A stretch of DNA of 64,000 bases from Clostridiales bacterium Firm_16 (GTDB taxonomy: Bacteria; Bacillota; Clostridia; Saccharofermentanales; Saccharofermentanaceae): positions 124,001-188,000 of the forward strand of contig LVAV01000054.1 of NCBI GenBank assembly GCA_001604185.1. The letters are read 5' to 3'. Of the stretch, positions 43,021-51,698 are shown in pieces. Every line of letters starts with the position of its first letter. Positions within the stretch are counted from its first letter, which is position 1. A model generated the notes under the pieces. It was not told the origin of the DNA. It did no database searches and saw only the letters and a program-made list of their open reading frames with translations. Made by a program: the position numbers and the translations under genes.

Positions 43021-44526
43021 ATGGCGAAGATTTTTGAGCAAGAATCACGTACATTCAGTGAGTATTTACTGGTTCCCAACCTTACTACGGAGAAGAATAC
43101 ACCTGACCAGGTGGACCTTTCGGCTCCTATCGCGAAGTACAGGAAGGGAGAAGAGGAATCCAGGCTCAAGATTAACATCCCTTTGGTATCTGCGGTCATG
43201 CAGGCCGTCTCCGATGACGGTATGGCGATCGCACTGGCACGTTCCGGCGGTATGTCTTTCGTTTTCCAGTCACAGTCTGTGGAGTCACAGTGCGAGATGA
43301 TCCGGAAAGTAAAGAAGTACAAGGCCGGAATTGTTGTTTCTGACAGCAATCTCACCCCGGACAATACAATGGAAGAAGTGGTTGAACTTCGTGAGAAGAC
43401 CAACCATGGTACATTCCCGGTAACCGAGGACGGCAAGGCCAATGGTAAGCTCCTGGGTATCGTTACCTCCCGTGACTACCGTGTGACCCGTATGGACCCG
43501 AAGACGAAGGTCGCCGAGTTCATGACACCTTTTGAGAAACTGATCGTGGCTCGTGAGGGTACGACCCTGAAGGAAGCCAACGACATCATCTGGGACCACA
43601 AGCTGAATCAGCTCCCGATCGTTGACGACAACGATTGCCTCGTAGGTCTCGTATTCCGCAAAGACTATGAATTCCATAAGGCTAACCCGCTGGAGCTCCT
43701 CGACGAGGACAAGCGTCTCATCGTTGGTGCCGGTATCAATACCCGTGACTACGAAGAGCGTGTTCCGGCCCTCATCGAGGCTGGTGCCGATGCTCTCTGC
43801 CTGGACTCTTCCGACGGATTCTCCGTATGGCAGTCCCGTGCTCTTACCTGGATCAAGTCCAACTATCCGGACGTGATCGTAGGTGCCGGTAACGTAGTAG
43901 ACGCTGAAGGCTTCCAGTATCTGGCAGAGGCAGGTGCCGACTTCATCAAGATCGGTATCGGCGGCGGTTCAATCTGTATCACCCGTGAGCAGAAGGGTAT
44001 CGGCTGTGGCCAGGCCTCCGCAGTACTGGCAGTAGCTAAAGCCCGTGACGAGTATTTTGCCAAGACCGGCGTATATATCCCGCTTTGCTCTGACGGCGGT
44101 ATCGTACATGACTACCACATGACCCTGGCTCTGGCTATGGGTGCTGATTTCATCATGCTGGGCCGTTACTTCGCAAGATTCGACGAGAGCCCGACGAGAA
44201 AACTTGTAGTCAACGGTGCTTACGTGAAGGAGTACTGGGGCGAGGGCAGTAACCGTGCCCGTAACTGGCAGCGCTATGACGACGGCGGCAAGGGCGGCAA
44301 GATGGCTTTCGAAGAAGGCGTCGATTCCTATGTACCATATGCCGGTAAGTTGAAGGATAACCTCGATTCTTCTCTGGCAAAAATGCGCGCGACCATGTGC
44401 TCCTGTGGATCTTCTTCGATTCCGGAGCTCCAGGAGAAGGCCCGCCTCGTAGTGGTTTCTTCCACATCTATCGTCGAGGGTGGCGCTCACGACGTTATCA
44501 CGAAGAACAACGACGCACCGCGCTGA
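43021..44526 (+). CDS. guaB: IMP dehydrogenase, Tritrichomonas-foetus-like type
   Basis: 501 residues from an ATG behind GGGAGGATTT. It is an IMPDH with CBS domains (about 100-220) in the barrel and converts IMP to XMP with NAD+ in guanine nucleotide synthesis. The loop around the catalytic cysteine C319 reads [20 protein letters not shown], and the flap has [18 protein letters not shown] and [15 protein letters not shown]. These match the IMPDH of the protist Tritrichomonas foetus much better than the usual bacterial loop (GPGSICTTR). Homologues with this loop occur in some anaerobes. A TATGAT box is upstream, but no good -35 box. Confidence 0.94.
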   Translation: MAKIFEQESRTFSEYLLVPNLTTEKNTPDQVDLSAPIAKYRKGEEESRLKINIPLVSAVMQAVSDDGMAIALARSGGMSFVFQSQSVESQCEMIRKVKKYKAGIVVSDSNLTPDNTMEEVVELREKTNHGTFPVTEDGKANGKLLGIVTSRDYRVTRMDPKTKVAEFMTPFEKLIVAREGTTLKEANDIIWDHKLNQLPIVDDNDCLVGLVFRKDYEFHKANPLELLDEDKRLIVGAGINTRDYEERVPALIEAGADALCLDSSDGFSVWQSRALTWIKSNYPDVIVGAGNVVDAEGFQYLAEAGADFIKIGIGGGSICITREQKGIGCGQASAVLAVAKARDEYFAKTGVYIPLCSDGGIVHDYHMTLALAMGADFIMLGRYFARFDESPTRKLVVNGAYVKEYWGEGSNRARNWQRYDDGGKGGKMAFEEGVDSYVPYAGKLKDNLDSSLAKMRATMCSCGSSSIPELQEKARLVVVSSTSIVEGGAHDVITKNNDAPR

Positions 44527-44641
44527 CCGTGGAGCGGTTGCACCTGACCGCGGCATGACGCCGGACCGTGCGTGGAGATCCGCGCCGGATGCAATACGAT
44601 AATTAAATAGAAATATAAACTAAACCAAAGGAGTGAAAACA

Positions 44642-45124
44642 ATGGCAGAAGAACAGCAGAAGAACAAGTTTACCAGAGAAGATATGGAACGCTTCAAGGA
44701 GGAACTGGAAGACAGAAAGACCAGAGTAGTCGGTGAAATCGCTAAGCAGCTCGAAGAAGCACGTGCACAGGGCGACCTTTCCGAGAACTCTGAGTACGAT
44801 GAAGCGAAAGACGCACAGGCTAAGAACGCTGCCCGTATGGCAGAGCTCGAAGAGATCCTGAAGAACGCTGAAGTGATCGACGAGTCCGAGCTGAGCAAGA
44901 CCAAGGTTTCCCTGGGTTCCAAGGTAACGATCCGTGACGAGCAGACCAAGGAAGAAGCTACCTACCAGATCGTTAACGCCAAGGCAGCCAACATCTTCGA
45001 GAAGCGTATCTCCGAGAATTCTCCGGTAGCCGCTGCGATCATCGGAAAGAAGAAGGGACAGGTTGTTGAAGTACACACTGTTGCCGGTTCTTTCAAGTAC
45101 AAGATCATGAAGATCGAACTGTAA
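44642..45124 (+). CDS. greA: transcription elongation factor GreA
   Basis: 160 residues beginning MAEEQQKNKFTREDMERFKEE, with AAAGGAG eight bases before the ATG. The N-terminal coiled coil (to about 80) has SENSEYDEAKDAQAKNAARM, the conserved tip and base of Gre factors; the C-terminal domain is FKBP-like. It enters the RNA polymerase channel and stimulates cleavage of backtracked RNA. It lies 116 bases after guaB and 79 before lysS, a common clostridial order (greA-lysS). Confidence 0.95.
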   Translation: MAEEQQKNKFTREDMERFKEELEDRKTRVVGEIAKQLEEARAQGDLSENSEYDEAKDAQAKNAARMAELEEILKNAEVIDESELSKTKVSLGSKVTIRDEQTKEEATYQIVNAKAANIFEKRISENSPVAAAIIGKKKGQVVEVHTVAGSFKYKIMKIEL

Positions 45125-45148
45125 GATAGATTATTACAATGGAAAGCA

Positions 45149-45180
45149 CGGCAGGCCTTATGACCTGCCGCGCCCGATTT
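45149..45180 (+). terminator. hairpin between greA and lysS
   Basis: CGGCAGG (45149-45155) pairs with CCTGCCG (45164-45170). The tail GCGCCCGATTTT has only four T, so it is at most an attenuator. Confidence 0.45.
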
Positions 45181-45203
45181 TATAAGAAAAAGGAGTCGAC
45201 CCC

Positions 45204-46784
45204 ATGGCTGATGAGAATAACAATAATCAGGCACAAGAGCAGGACCTGAACCAGCTCCTGAAGATCCGCCGCGAGAAGCTTGCTGACCTTCAGGCTGCAG
45301 GAAAGGATCCATTCACCATTACGAAGTACGACGTAACCGCGCATTCCCTTACGGCGAAAGCACAGTTCGAGGCCCTCGATAACGAGTTGAAGGGTAAGCT
45401 GGATGCTTCCCTTTCCGAGGAAGAGGCTGCCGAGCAGCTGAAAGCACTCCACGAGGAGAAGAAAATCGAGGTTTCCGTTGCCGGCCGTATGATGCTCAAA
45501 CGTGTTATGGGTAAGGCTTCCTTCGCCGCGATCCGCGACCTGGAGGGTGACATTCAGGTCTATGTGACTCGTGATTCTCTGGGAGTAGATGACTACCAGG
45601 ATTTCAAGAAGTACGATATCGGCGATATCATCGGCGTCAAGGGTTATCTCTTCAGAACCCGTACCGGTGAGATCTCCATTCATGCCGAAGAACTCAAGCT
45701 CCTGACCAAGAGCCTGCAGATCCTGCCGGAGAAGCATCACGGTCTGACCAATACCGATATGCGTTATCGTCAGCGTTACCTCGACCTCATCGTAAATCCT
45801 GAAGTTCGTGATACATTCATTAAGAGATCCAAAATCATCAAGGAGATCAGAAACTTCCTCGACGGAAGAGACTTCATGGAAGTCGAGACACCTATGCTGG
45901 TAAGCAATGCCGGCGGTGCAGCAGCTCGTCCCTTCGAGACCCACTACAATGCTCTCGATGAGGATGTCAAGCTTCGTATCTCTCTTGAACTTTACCTCAA
46001 GCGTCTGATCGTAGGCGGTCTTGAGCGTGTCTACGAGATCGGCCGTGTATTCAGAAACGAAGGTGTCGACACACGTCATAACCCGGAGTTCACACTGATG
46101 GAACTCTATCAGGCATACACTGATTACGAAGGCATGATGGAACTGACCGAGTCCATGTTCCGTTACCTGGCCGAGAAGGTCTGCGGCACCACACTCATCA
46201 AGTACGGCGACCTCGAGATCGACTTCGGTAAGCCTTTCGAGCGTCTTACCATGAACGAAGCCATCAAGAAGTACACCGGCATCGACTTTGATACAGTTGC
46301 CGATGATGATGCGGCAAAAGCACTTGCCAAGGAGCATCACGTTGAGTTTGAGGATCGTCACACCAAGGGTGACATCATCAACCTGTTCTTCGAGCAGTTC
46401 TGTGAAGAGAAGCTCTTGCAGCCGACATTCATCATGGACCATCCGGTTGCTATTTCTCCGCTTACGAAGAAGAAGCCGTCTGATCCGGAGAAGGTAGAGC
46501 GCTTCGAGCTCTTCATCAACACATGGGAGATGTGTAACGCATACTCCGAGCTCAACGACCCGATCGACCAGCGCGAGCGCTTCAAGGCGCAGGACGCAGC
46601 TGCCGATGCAGGTGATGAAGAAGCTAACCACACTGACGAGGACTTCCTCAACGCTCTCGAGATCGGTATGCCACCGACGGGCGGCATCGGCTACGGCATC
46701 GACCGTCTGGTCATGCTGCTTACCAACAGCCCGGCGATCAGAGACGTATTGCTGTTCCCGACGATGAAGTCGTTGGAGAAGTAA
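45204..46784 (+). CDS. lysS: lysyl-tRNA synthetase, class II
   Basis: 526 residues starting MADENNNNQAQEQDLNQLL after AAAAAGGAG. An OB-fold anticodon-binding domain (about 75-180) precedes the class II core with motif 2 (RNEGVDTRHNPEFTLME) and motif 3 (GYGIDRLVMLL). It charges tRNA-Lys. It is slightly longer than usual because of the N-terminal extension and a short insertion around 468 (AADAGDEEANH). It is the last backbone gene before the integrated element. Confidence 0.97.
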   Translation: MADENNNNQAQEQDLNQLLKIRREKLADLQAAGKDPFTITKYDVTAHSLTAKAQFEALDNELKGKLDASLSEEEAAEQLKALHEEKKIEVSVAGRMMLKRVMGKASFAAIRDLEGDIQVYVTRDSLGVDDYQDFKKYDIGDIIGVKGYLFRTRTGEISIHAEELKLLTKSLQILPEKHHGLTNTDMRYRQRYLDLIVNPEVRDTFIKRSKIIKEIRNFLDGRDFMEVETPMLVSNAGGAAARPFETHYNALDEDVKLRISLELYLKRLIVGGLERVYEIGRVFRNEGVDTRHNPEFTLMELYQAYTDYEGMMELTESMFRYLAEKVCGTTLIKYGDLEIDFGKPFERLTMNEAIKKYTGIDFDTVADDDAAKALAKEHHVEFEDRHTKGDIINLFFEQFCEEKLLQPTFIMDHPVAISPLTKKKPSDPEKVERFELFINTWEMCNAYSELNDPIDQRERFKAQDAAADAGDEEANHTDEDFLNALEIGMPPTGGIGYGIDRLVMLLTNSPAIRDVLLFPTMKSLEK

Positions 46785-46811
46785 AGCCCGAGATTTCAGT
46801 GGTTTCAGGGT

Positions 46812-46875
46812 TTCGGAATAGCTTAGTGCATCTTTTAGTGCATCATTTATTCCAAACCGGGTGCATGATAGGACA
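46812..46875. other. possible attachment region of the element
   Basis: GGAATA and TATTCC enclose TTAGTGCATC-TTT-TAGTGCATC, two direct repeats of TAGTGCATC, and a further GTGCAT follows. Short direct repeats within an inverted pair next to the first element gene fit a recombinase core or arm site. This is weak evidence; the other end would have to share part of it. Confidence 0.35.
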
Positions 46876-46929
46876 TGATCATGCAAAAATCTTTTGTACA
46901 ATTTGAGTAAATAGTCTTACAAGACTTAC

Positions 46930-46970
46930 AGACACTTTCTGCGAAATAAAACCAGAAAGTGTCTTTTTTT
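46930..46970 (+). terminator. intrinsic terminator before the zinc-ribbon gene
   Basis: AGACACTTTCTG and CAGAAAGTGTCT form a perfect 12-pair stem around an 11-base loop, followed by seven T in total. It stops transcription coming from lysS. Confidence 0.88.
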
Positions 46971-47012
46971 GTCTCAGCGATGATGAATCAATTTGTATGA
47001 AGGAGATAGCCT

Positions 47013-47927
47013 ATGAGAAGTTTTTCAGAGGTTCATCCGGAGTTGCTCAGTGAATGGTCACCGGAGAATAAATGGAGACCGGATCGGGTTTCCTATGGAT
47101 CCAACAAGCTGGTCGTTTGGAACGGATCTTGTGGCCATACGTGGACGGCTTCCGTGAAAAATCGGGGAAACCACCACGGGTGCCCCTACTGTTCCGGGAA
47201 CAGGGTTCTTGTCGGGTTCAACGATTTCGAATCAGTACACCCGGAAATAGCAAAGGAATGGTCGGAGAGGAATCTTCCAGCCACTCCCCGACAGTTCACC
47301 GCTCGCTCAGATAAGCCATTCTGGTGGAAGTGCAGTGAATGTGGGAATGAATGGAAGGCAAGGATCGCCGACCGATCTGAAGGCCACGGATGCCCATTCT
47401 GCGTTGCGTTTGCCGCTGGGAAGCGGAAGCAGGCTCGACTCGATGCGAAACAGGCAAGACTTGCTGAAAAGCGTCAGAAGCGGCTGGAACTATCCAGAGA
47501 ACAACAGATATCCAGAGATCTTAAGGACAGTGCTTTTCGAATCGCTATAATCCGCTATTACTCGGCATTAACAGGTTTTTCGGTCGTATACGACCAAATT
47601 GGTCGTAAAATCGGAATTCCCCTCCAGATTTTCTTTCCAGAGAAGTGTGCAGCTATAGAGCTCACTTCACATTTGAAGGAAGGCTGGAAGGACTGGCGAT
47701 ACGAGTATGCGAAGAACTGGCTCTGTTTGAACTCGGGCATCACGCTCATTCGGATTATCCCACAGACTGGGTATAAATTCGAAAACTGCAAGTGTGTCCG
47801 GCTCAAAAACGATTCAGCAGAAGCTCTCAACTACACACTGACACAGGTCTTTAAGAGGCTGAAGATCCCGATGGATATCGATGTCTTAAGAGACTACGAC
47901 AAGATAAGGAGGTACACGGAGTGTTAA
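47013..47927 (+). CDS. DUF4379-type zinc-ribbon protein with nuclease-like C-terminus
   Basis: 304 residues; GAAGGAGATAGCCT precedes the ATG. Two treble-clef zinc-ribbon repeats occupy residues 5-115: HPELLSEWSPENK...CGHTWTASV...GCPYCSGN, then HPEIAKEWS...CSECGNEWKARI...GCPFC. This double pattern is DUF4379, often fused to endonuclease domains. After a basic coiled coil (130-170) the rest, LQIFFPEKCAAIELTSHLKEG followed by YAKNWLCLNSGITLIRIIP, looks like a VSR/PD-(D/E)XK-like fold with Q in place of the usual first Asp. It may be a nuclease or a relic of one. As the first gene of the element it could serve defence or transfer; that is inference. Confidence 0.65.
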   Translation: MRSFSEVHPELLSEWSPENKWRPDRVSYGSNKLVVWNGSCGHTWTASVKNRGNHHGCPYCSGNRVLVGFNDFESVHPEIAKEWSERNLPATPRQFTARSDKPFWWKCSECGNEWKARIADRSEGHGCPFCVAFAAGKRKQARLDAKQARLAEKRQKRLELSREQQISRDLKDSAFRIAIIRYYSALTGFSVVYDQIGRKIGIPLQIFFPEKCAAIELTSHLKEGWKDWRYEYAKNWLCLNSGITLIRIIPQTGYKFENCKCVRLKNDSAEALNYTLTQVFKRLKIPMDIDVLRDYDKIRRYTEC

Positions 47928-47977
47928 TTCACAAGATGCTCGACGGCTTATAGCGGAAACACCGCCATAAGGCTTTA

Positions 47978-48022
47978 GGCGCTCGTTTCGTTCTCTACGG
48001 AGAACAGAACGGGCGCTTTTCT
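47978..48022 (+). terminator. intrinsic terminator before the replication-initiator-like gene
   Basis: GGCGCTCGTT...GTTCTC pairs with GAGAAC...AACGGGCGC around TACG, followed by TTTTCTATT. It has the same TTTTCT tail as other terminators in the element. Confidence 0.85.
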
Positions 48023-48053
48023 ATTCTGACGAAAAGACAAGGAGGAAAATGCA

Positions 48054-49031
48054 TTGGCAGTATTTAGAGTCAAAAAGAACGAAAACTTTACATGTATGTC
48101 GAATCATTCCCTTCGGAATCACAATCTCTCGTTGAAAGCTAAAGGCTTGCATGCGCTGATGCTGTCTCTTCCTGATGATTGGGATTACACGTTAGCGGGA
48201 CTGAATCATATTTGCAAGGAATCGATCGGTTCCATCAACGGAGCTGTTCAGGAACTGGAAAAAGAAGGATACATCGTTCGTTATCAAGATCGAGACGAAA
48301 AAGGACGAATGACTTCTTTTGTCTACACGATATTTGAAGAACCGCCGAAAAACGCTGGAAATAAAGCATCTGATCCGCATGTTGAAAAACCGCATGCGGA
48401 AAAACCGTTTACGGAAAAACCGCATGCGGAAAATCAGTCACAAGTAAATACTAATAAACAAAATACTAAAAGACAAAGTACTAAAGGACAAAGAGATGCT
48501 TACTTGCTTACTTCGCGTGCGCGTGAGATGGAACAGGCGATCGACGAACTGAGAAGCTTCATCGAAGAGAGAATTGGTCGTCCACTCTGGCATGCTGAAA
48601 TCCGGATCTGCACCGGCTGGGTGAAGAACAGCGAAGACTTGGACATGATTAGGCTGGCTGTCGAGGATAACCTCTTCCGCAAAGACAACTTTGATCTGAA
48701 GTATGTGCAGAAGACACTCGATGAGTGGAAGTCTTACGGTATCGATACACCCTTGAAAGCAAGAAATCACATTCTTGATTCTCATGTTTCAAACATTTCA
48801 ATGATGGCTGCAGAGATTGCAGAACGAAACCACAGCGACGATTTGAGAGAGAAGATCCTCATGGGAAATGAGATGACGGATCTTCAGGGAACACGTGATT
48901 ATATGATCGAGCTTTATCAGCAGAAGCGTTACGACATGCTTTTGTCGGTGGCTCATACCACATATCACAAGGATATTCTCGATTACCTCCCCGACGAGGT
49001 TCGTGAATTCATACTTAAATACTCAGTTTGA
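48054..49031 (+). CDS. HTH replication-initiator-like protein of the element
   Basis: 325 residues, TTG start behind AAGGAGGAAAATGCA. The N-terminal winged-helix part (FRVKKNENFTCMSNHSLRN, LSLKAKGLHALMLSLPDDW, INGAVQELEKEGYIVRYQ) is that of clostridial ICE and plasmid replication-initiator-type proteins. A linker rich in EKPHAEKP repeats (about 105-135) follows. The C-terminal part resembles DUF6017 (EQAIDELRSFIEERIG, then DMIRLAVEDNLF). It may start rolling or theta replication of the excised element or act as regulator; no function is proven. Confidence 0.75.
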   Translation: MAVFRVKKNENFTCMSNHSLRNHNLSLKAKGLHALMLSLPDDWDYTLAGLNHICKESIGSINGAVQELEKEGYIVRYQDRDEKGRMTSFVYTIFEEPPKNAGNKASDPHVEKPHAEKPFTEKPHAENQSQVNTNKQNTKRQSTKGQRDAYLLTSRAREMEQAIDELRSFIEERIGRPLWHAEIRICTGWVKNSEDLDMIRLAVEDNLFRKDNFDLKYVQKTLDEWKSYGIDTPLKARNHILDSHVSNISMMAAEIAERNHSDDLREKILMGNEMTDLQGTRDYMIELYQQKRYDMLLSVAHTTYHKDILDYLPDEVREFILKYSV

Positions 49032-49065
49032 AAACTGAAATACAAACACGAAAGGATTTACAACT

Positions 49066-49407
49066 ATGAAAAACGTAATTAGACAGATTGGAACAGAAGG
49101 CAGAACAACAATCCCTCAGGAGCTGAGAGATGCAATGGGAATTCGCGATGGAGACTTCCTCGCATTCGAACTGACACAGGACGGCAGACACCTTGTCCTG
49201 ACTAAGGTTGGAATGTGTCCTAAGAGCATTCCGCAGCCACCGCCAAAGTGCAGAGAGCCACAGCCTCCGAAGAAAAGATCAGAACCGCAGATGCCGGAAC
49301 AAGGCGTTATGGTAACGGCAATCGTTCCTGACATCGCTCCTGAGGATATGGAGAAAGTGCTTTTTGTGCTGCAGAACATGTTTGGTGCAGGAGGTGGTCC
49401 CCAGTGA
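49066..49407 (+). CDS. AbrB/MazE/SpoVT-family DNA-binding protein
   Basis: 113 residues. Residues 1-48 form a swapped-hairpin domain (VIRQIGTEGRTTIPQELRDAMGIRDGDFLAFEL), as in AbrB-type regulators. A proline- and lysine-rich linker (PQPPPKCREPQPPKKRSEP) and an acidic C-terminal helix follow, which may bind a partner. Its stop overlaps the GTG start of the next gene by four bases, so they are translated together. It probably controls element genes. Start ATG behind GAAAGGATTTACAACT. Confidence 0.85.
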   Translation: MKNVIRQIGTEGRTTIPQELRDAMGIRDGDFLAFELTQDGRHLVLTKVGMCPKSIPQPPPKCREPQPPKKRSEPQMPEQGVMVTAIVPDIAPEDMEKVLFVLQNMFGAGGGPQ

Positions 49408-50069
49408 GAATGAGAATCTACCAGATGGACATGACCCGGGAAGATAGCCACCACGGGATCAAACCAGTTGACGAGCATGGGAAGATCGATCCGACAAAGT
49501 ACAGGAAGGTGCTGGACGCGGAAGTGAACGAGGACACGCTGTTGGGAGCATACTACCTTTTCAATACCGTGGATCCTCACCCACTGTATTCCGGACACGC
49601 CATGACGGAAGGCGATGTGATTGTCACGAAGGAAGGTGCTTTTGCCTGGAACAGCAAACTAGGATTTCAGAAGGTCGACTTCGATGAGTCCAAGGCGCAC
49701 ACAGAAAACCAGATCAAGGTGCTTTTCGTGCAGCCACACGCGAAACCGTATGTGGCAGAGATCCCAAACACGCTCGAAGCCAAGCAGAGAGCGGTCGGTG
49801 GCTTGATCGAATTCATCTACAACCACGATGGGACGACACTCGTCGGTGATGAAGAGGCAAAGATCAAGTACAAAGAAGGAAACCGATATCTTGACGGCAT
49901 GGGCATTATCGCCGGGAACTTCCTTGTTGTGGGACTGACCGAAGAGGACTGCCGGTCACTCACAGATGAGGAGATCCAGAGGTATCAGGAAAAGTACGAC
50001 GAAGCTCCAGACATCAGCCCGGAAGAAACCGAAGCGGATGTCGGCTTCACAATGATTCAGTTCATGTAA
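49404..50069 (+). CDS. YodL-like and DUF3846 domain protein of the element
   Basis: 221 residues; GTG start nine bases after GGAGG and overlapping the preceding stop (GTGA). The N-terminal half has a YodL-like pattern (RIYQMDMTRED, LLGAYYLFNTVDPHPLYSGHAMTEGDVIV). The second half resembles DUF3846 (VQPHAKPYVAEIPNTLEAKQ, AVGGLIEFI, and NRYLDGMGIIAGNFLVVG), a small domain frequent in clostridial mobile elements. The function is not known. It is in an operon between the AbrB-like and SpoVG-like genes. Confidence 0.75.
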   Translation: MRMRIYQMDMTREDSHHGIKPVDEHGKIDPTKYRKVLDAEVNEDTLLGAYYLFNTVDPHPLYSGHAMTEGDVIVTKEGAFAWNSKLGFQKVDFDESKAHTENQIKVLFVQPHAKPYVAEIPNTLEAKQRAVGGLIEFIYNHDGTTLVGDEEAKIKYKEGNRYLDGMGIIAGNFLVVGLTEEDCRSLTDEEIQRYQEKYDEAPDISPEETEADVGFTMIQFM

Positions 50070-50087
50070 AAACAGGAGGAAACAATT

Positions 50088-50594
50088 ATGAACGAGAACA
50101 ATCAGAACAAAAACCAGAACGAAACGAACACACAGGTGGAGATCCCGAGAGTGACTGCAAGGATCACCTGGATGAACAGCGAAACGGATCCCGCAGTAGA
50201 TCCCAGACGGGCTACGGCTTCGATCACGATTGCCGATTGCTTCCGGGTTCGCGGACTTGCCGTTTTCAACGGAAAGAACGGACTCTTCGTATCGATGCCG
50301 GTTCGTCCGATGGAGAGCAAGGGCACGAAGACGTATGTTGACATTGCGCATCCAGTCACTCGTGAAATGTGGCAGGCTATTCAGGATTCGGTACTGGATG
50401 CCTATACACAGTCGATGGCGCTGGCGCAGCAGTACAAGAACGAACGTCATGCCAAGAGCAACGAAGAGGTTCCGGAAGCCCCGGTGCAGGATACTCCAAT
50501 CTCCGGAGATGAAACGATGGAAGGACTTCCCTTCTCCGTTGAAGAAGGTGTGCCGGATGAGGACGCAGTCCCGATATTGGGACAGATGATGTGA
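50088..50594 (+). CDS. SpoVG-like protein of the element
   Basis: 168 residues; ATG behind AACAGGAGGAAACAATT. Residues of about 14-110 (VTARITWMNSETDPAV, ATASITIADCFRVRGLAVFNG, LFVSMPVRP) match the SpoVG fold, an RNA/DNA-binding septation regulator domain that conjugative elements often carry. The acidic C-terminus (QDTPISGDETMEGLPFSVEE) is an addition. It probably regulates element genes. Confidence 0.82.
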   Translation: MNENNQNKNQNETNTQVEIPRVTARITWMNSETDPAVDPRRATASITIADCFRVRGLAVFNGKNGLFVSMPVRPMESKGTKTYVDIAHPVTREMWQAIQDSVLDAYTQSMALAQQYKNERHAKSNEEVPEAPVQDTPISGDETMEGLPFSVEEGVPDEDAVPILGQMM

Positions 50595-50697
50595 TTCTGG
50601 CCTCTCCGCCGTGAAATCCTATAGACATCCAATCAAAAACAAGATATATTGCAAGTAAGAAAGCATCCTTTGGGATGTACATATAGGAGGTCACAGT

Positions 50698-51615
50698 ATG
50701 AGAGACAGAAAGATCATCTCTGCTGTTCTTATCGTAGCTGTGGTCCTCGGAATCGTTGGTTGTAAGGCTAAGGGTACTAGGGAGATTGTTGAAGACGATA
50801 TCGAGATCACGACTACTACAGTAGAGGCTCAGAAAGAAACAACCGAAAGCAAAGAAGAATCCACAACAACATCAGAAACGACGACAAGCGCTGCAACCTC
50901 GGCGAGTGATACTGTTGCGCCTGATCTGACAGAGCCATCTGTTTCAGAAGCAGAAGAGACTACACCAAAAGAAACAGAACCCACAAAGGCTCCTACAAAA
51001 GATTCGGATCCAACAGAAGCGCCGATAGCAACTGCGACGCCAGTCCCGACCGAAGCTCCAAAGCCGACAGAGTCCCCGGTTCCAACTGCAGCACCGGAAC
51101 CTACGGCTACTCCGACTTCGACACCTACTCCAACGTCTGAACCAACACCATTCGACATTGACAAGTCAGCCAAAGAAAACGGTTACGAGATCATCGACAT
51201 CGACATGGGGAATGGAAAGACGGAACGAATCTATGGAGTATATGTGGATATGAGTGGCCTTGACGATAAGGTTAACGACTACCGTGAAAGTATCGGTCTT
51301 CCGAGGCTTTCGAAGGATACAAGCCACATCAGTGAGACAAAAACTCGGGCGGCTGAGATAAGCCTCCTCGGACACTTCTCACATCATAGACCGAATGGGA
51401 AAGGCGGTAGCGAGACGAACATCGTAGGCGGAACGAATGTGGACGAGTGTTATCAAGATCTGTATAACTCTCCAGGGCATCGAGCCGCTTGGGAGGATCC
51501 ATATGCTATCTCGATTTACTCGGTTGGTTTCCGAAAAATGGAGTACGACTACAGTAAAGGCGAATGGGTTGGAGCAGGACGATATACGGTTCAATACATG
51601 GATTACAACTTGTAA
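50698..51615 (+). CDS. CAP-domain lipoprotein
   Basis: 305 residues behind ATAGGAGGTCACAGT. The lipoprotein signal ends IVGC (lipid cysteine at 22). Residues of about 35-155 are a Thr/Glu/Pro spacer (TPTPTSEPTP) that should reach through the wall. The C-terminal part has the CAP/SCP signature pieces TRAAEISLLGHFSHHRPNG and YNSPGHRAAWEDP. The role of bacterial CAP lipoproteins is unclear; they may bind lipids, peptidoglycan or host molecules. It stands beside the adhesin gene, so the two form a surface module carried by the element. Confidence 0.82.
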   Translation: MRDRKIISAVLIVAVVLGIVGCKAKGTREIVEDDIEITTTTVEAQKETTESKEESTTTSETTTSAATSASDTVAPDLTEPSVSEAEETTPKETEPTKAPTKDSDPTEAPIATATPVPTEAPKPTESPVPTAAPEPTATPTSTPTPTSEPTPFDIDKSAKENGYEIIDIDMGNGKTERIYGVYVDMSGLDDKVNDYRESIGLPRLSKDTSHISETKTRAAEISLLGHFSHHRPNGKGGSETNIVGGTNVDECYQDLYNSPGHRAAWEDPYAISIYSVGFRKMEYDYSKGEWVGAGRYTVQYMDYNL

Positions 51616-51639
51616 GTAACAAAAAGAAAGAGCATGAGT

Positions 51640-51671
51640 AAGCACCTTCAGAAACGAGGGTGCTTTTCTTA
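51640..51671 (+). terminator. intrinsic terminator between CAP lipoprotein and adhesin genes
   Basis: AAGCACC (51640-51646) pairs with GGTGCTT, followed by TTCTTATG. The tail is the same as in the terminators at 60777 and 61093. Confidence 0.78.
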
Positions 51672-51698
51672 TGCCCAAATTGTAGAAAGGACAATAAC

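Noticed and set aside
45180-46901. 573-codon open frame opposite lysS
   Set aside because: lysS is certain; the shadow has no start site or family resemblance.
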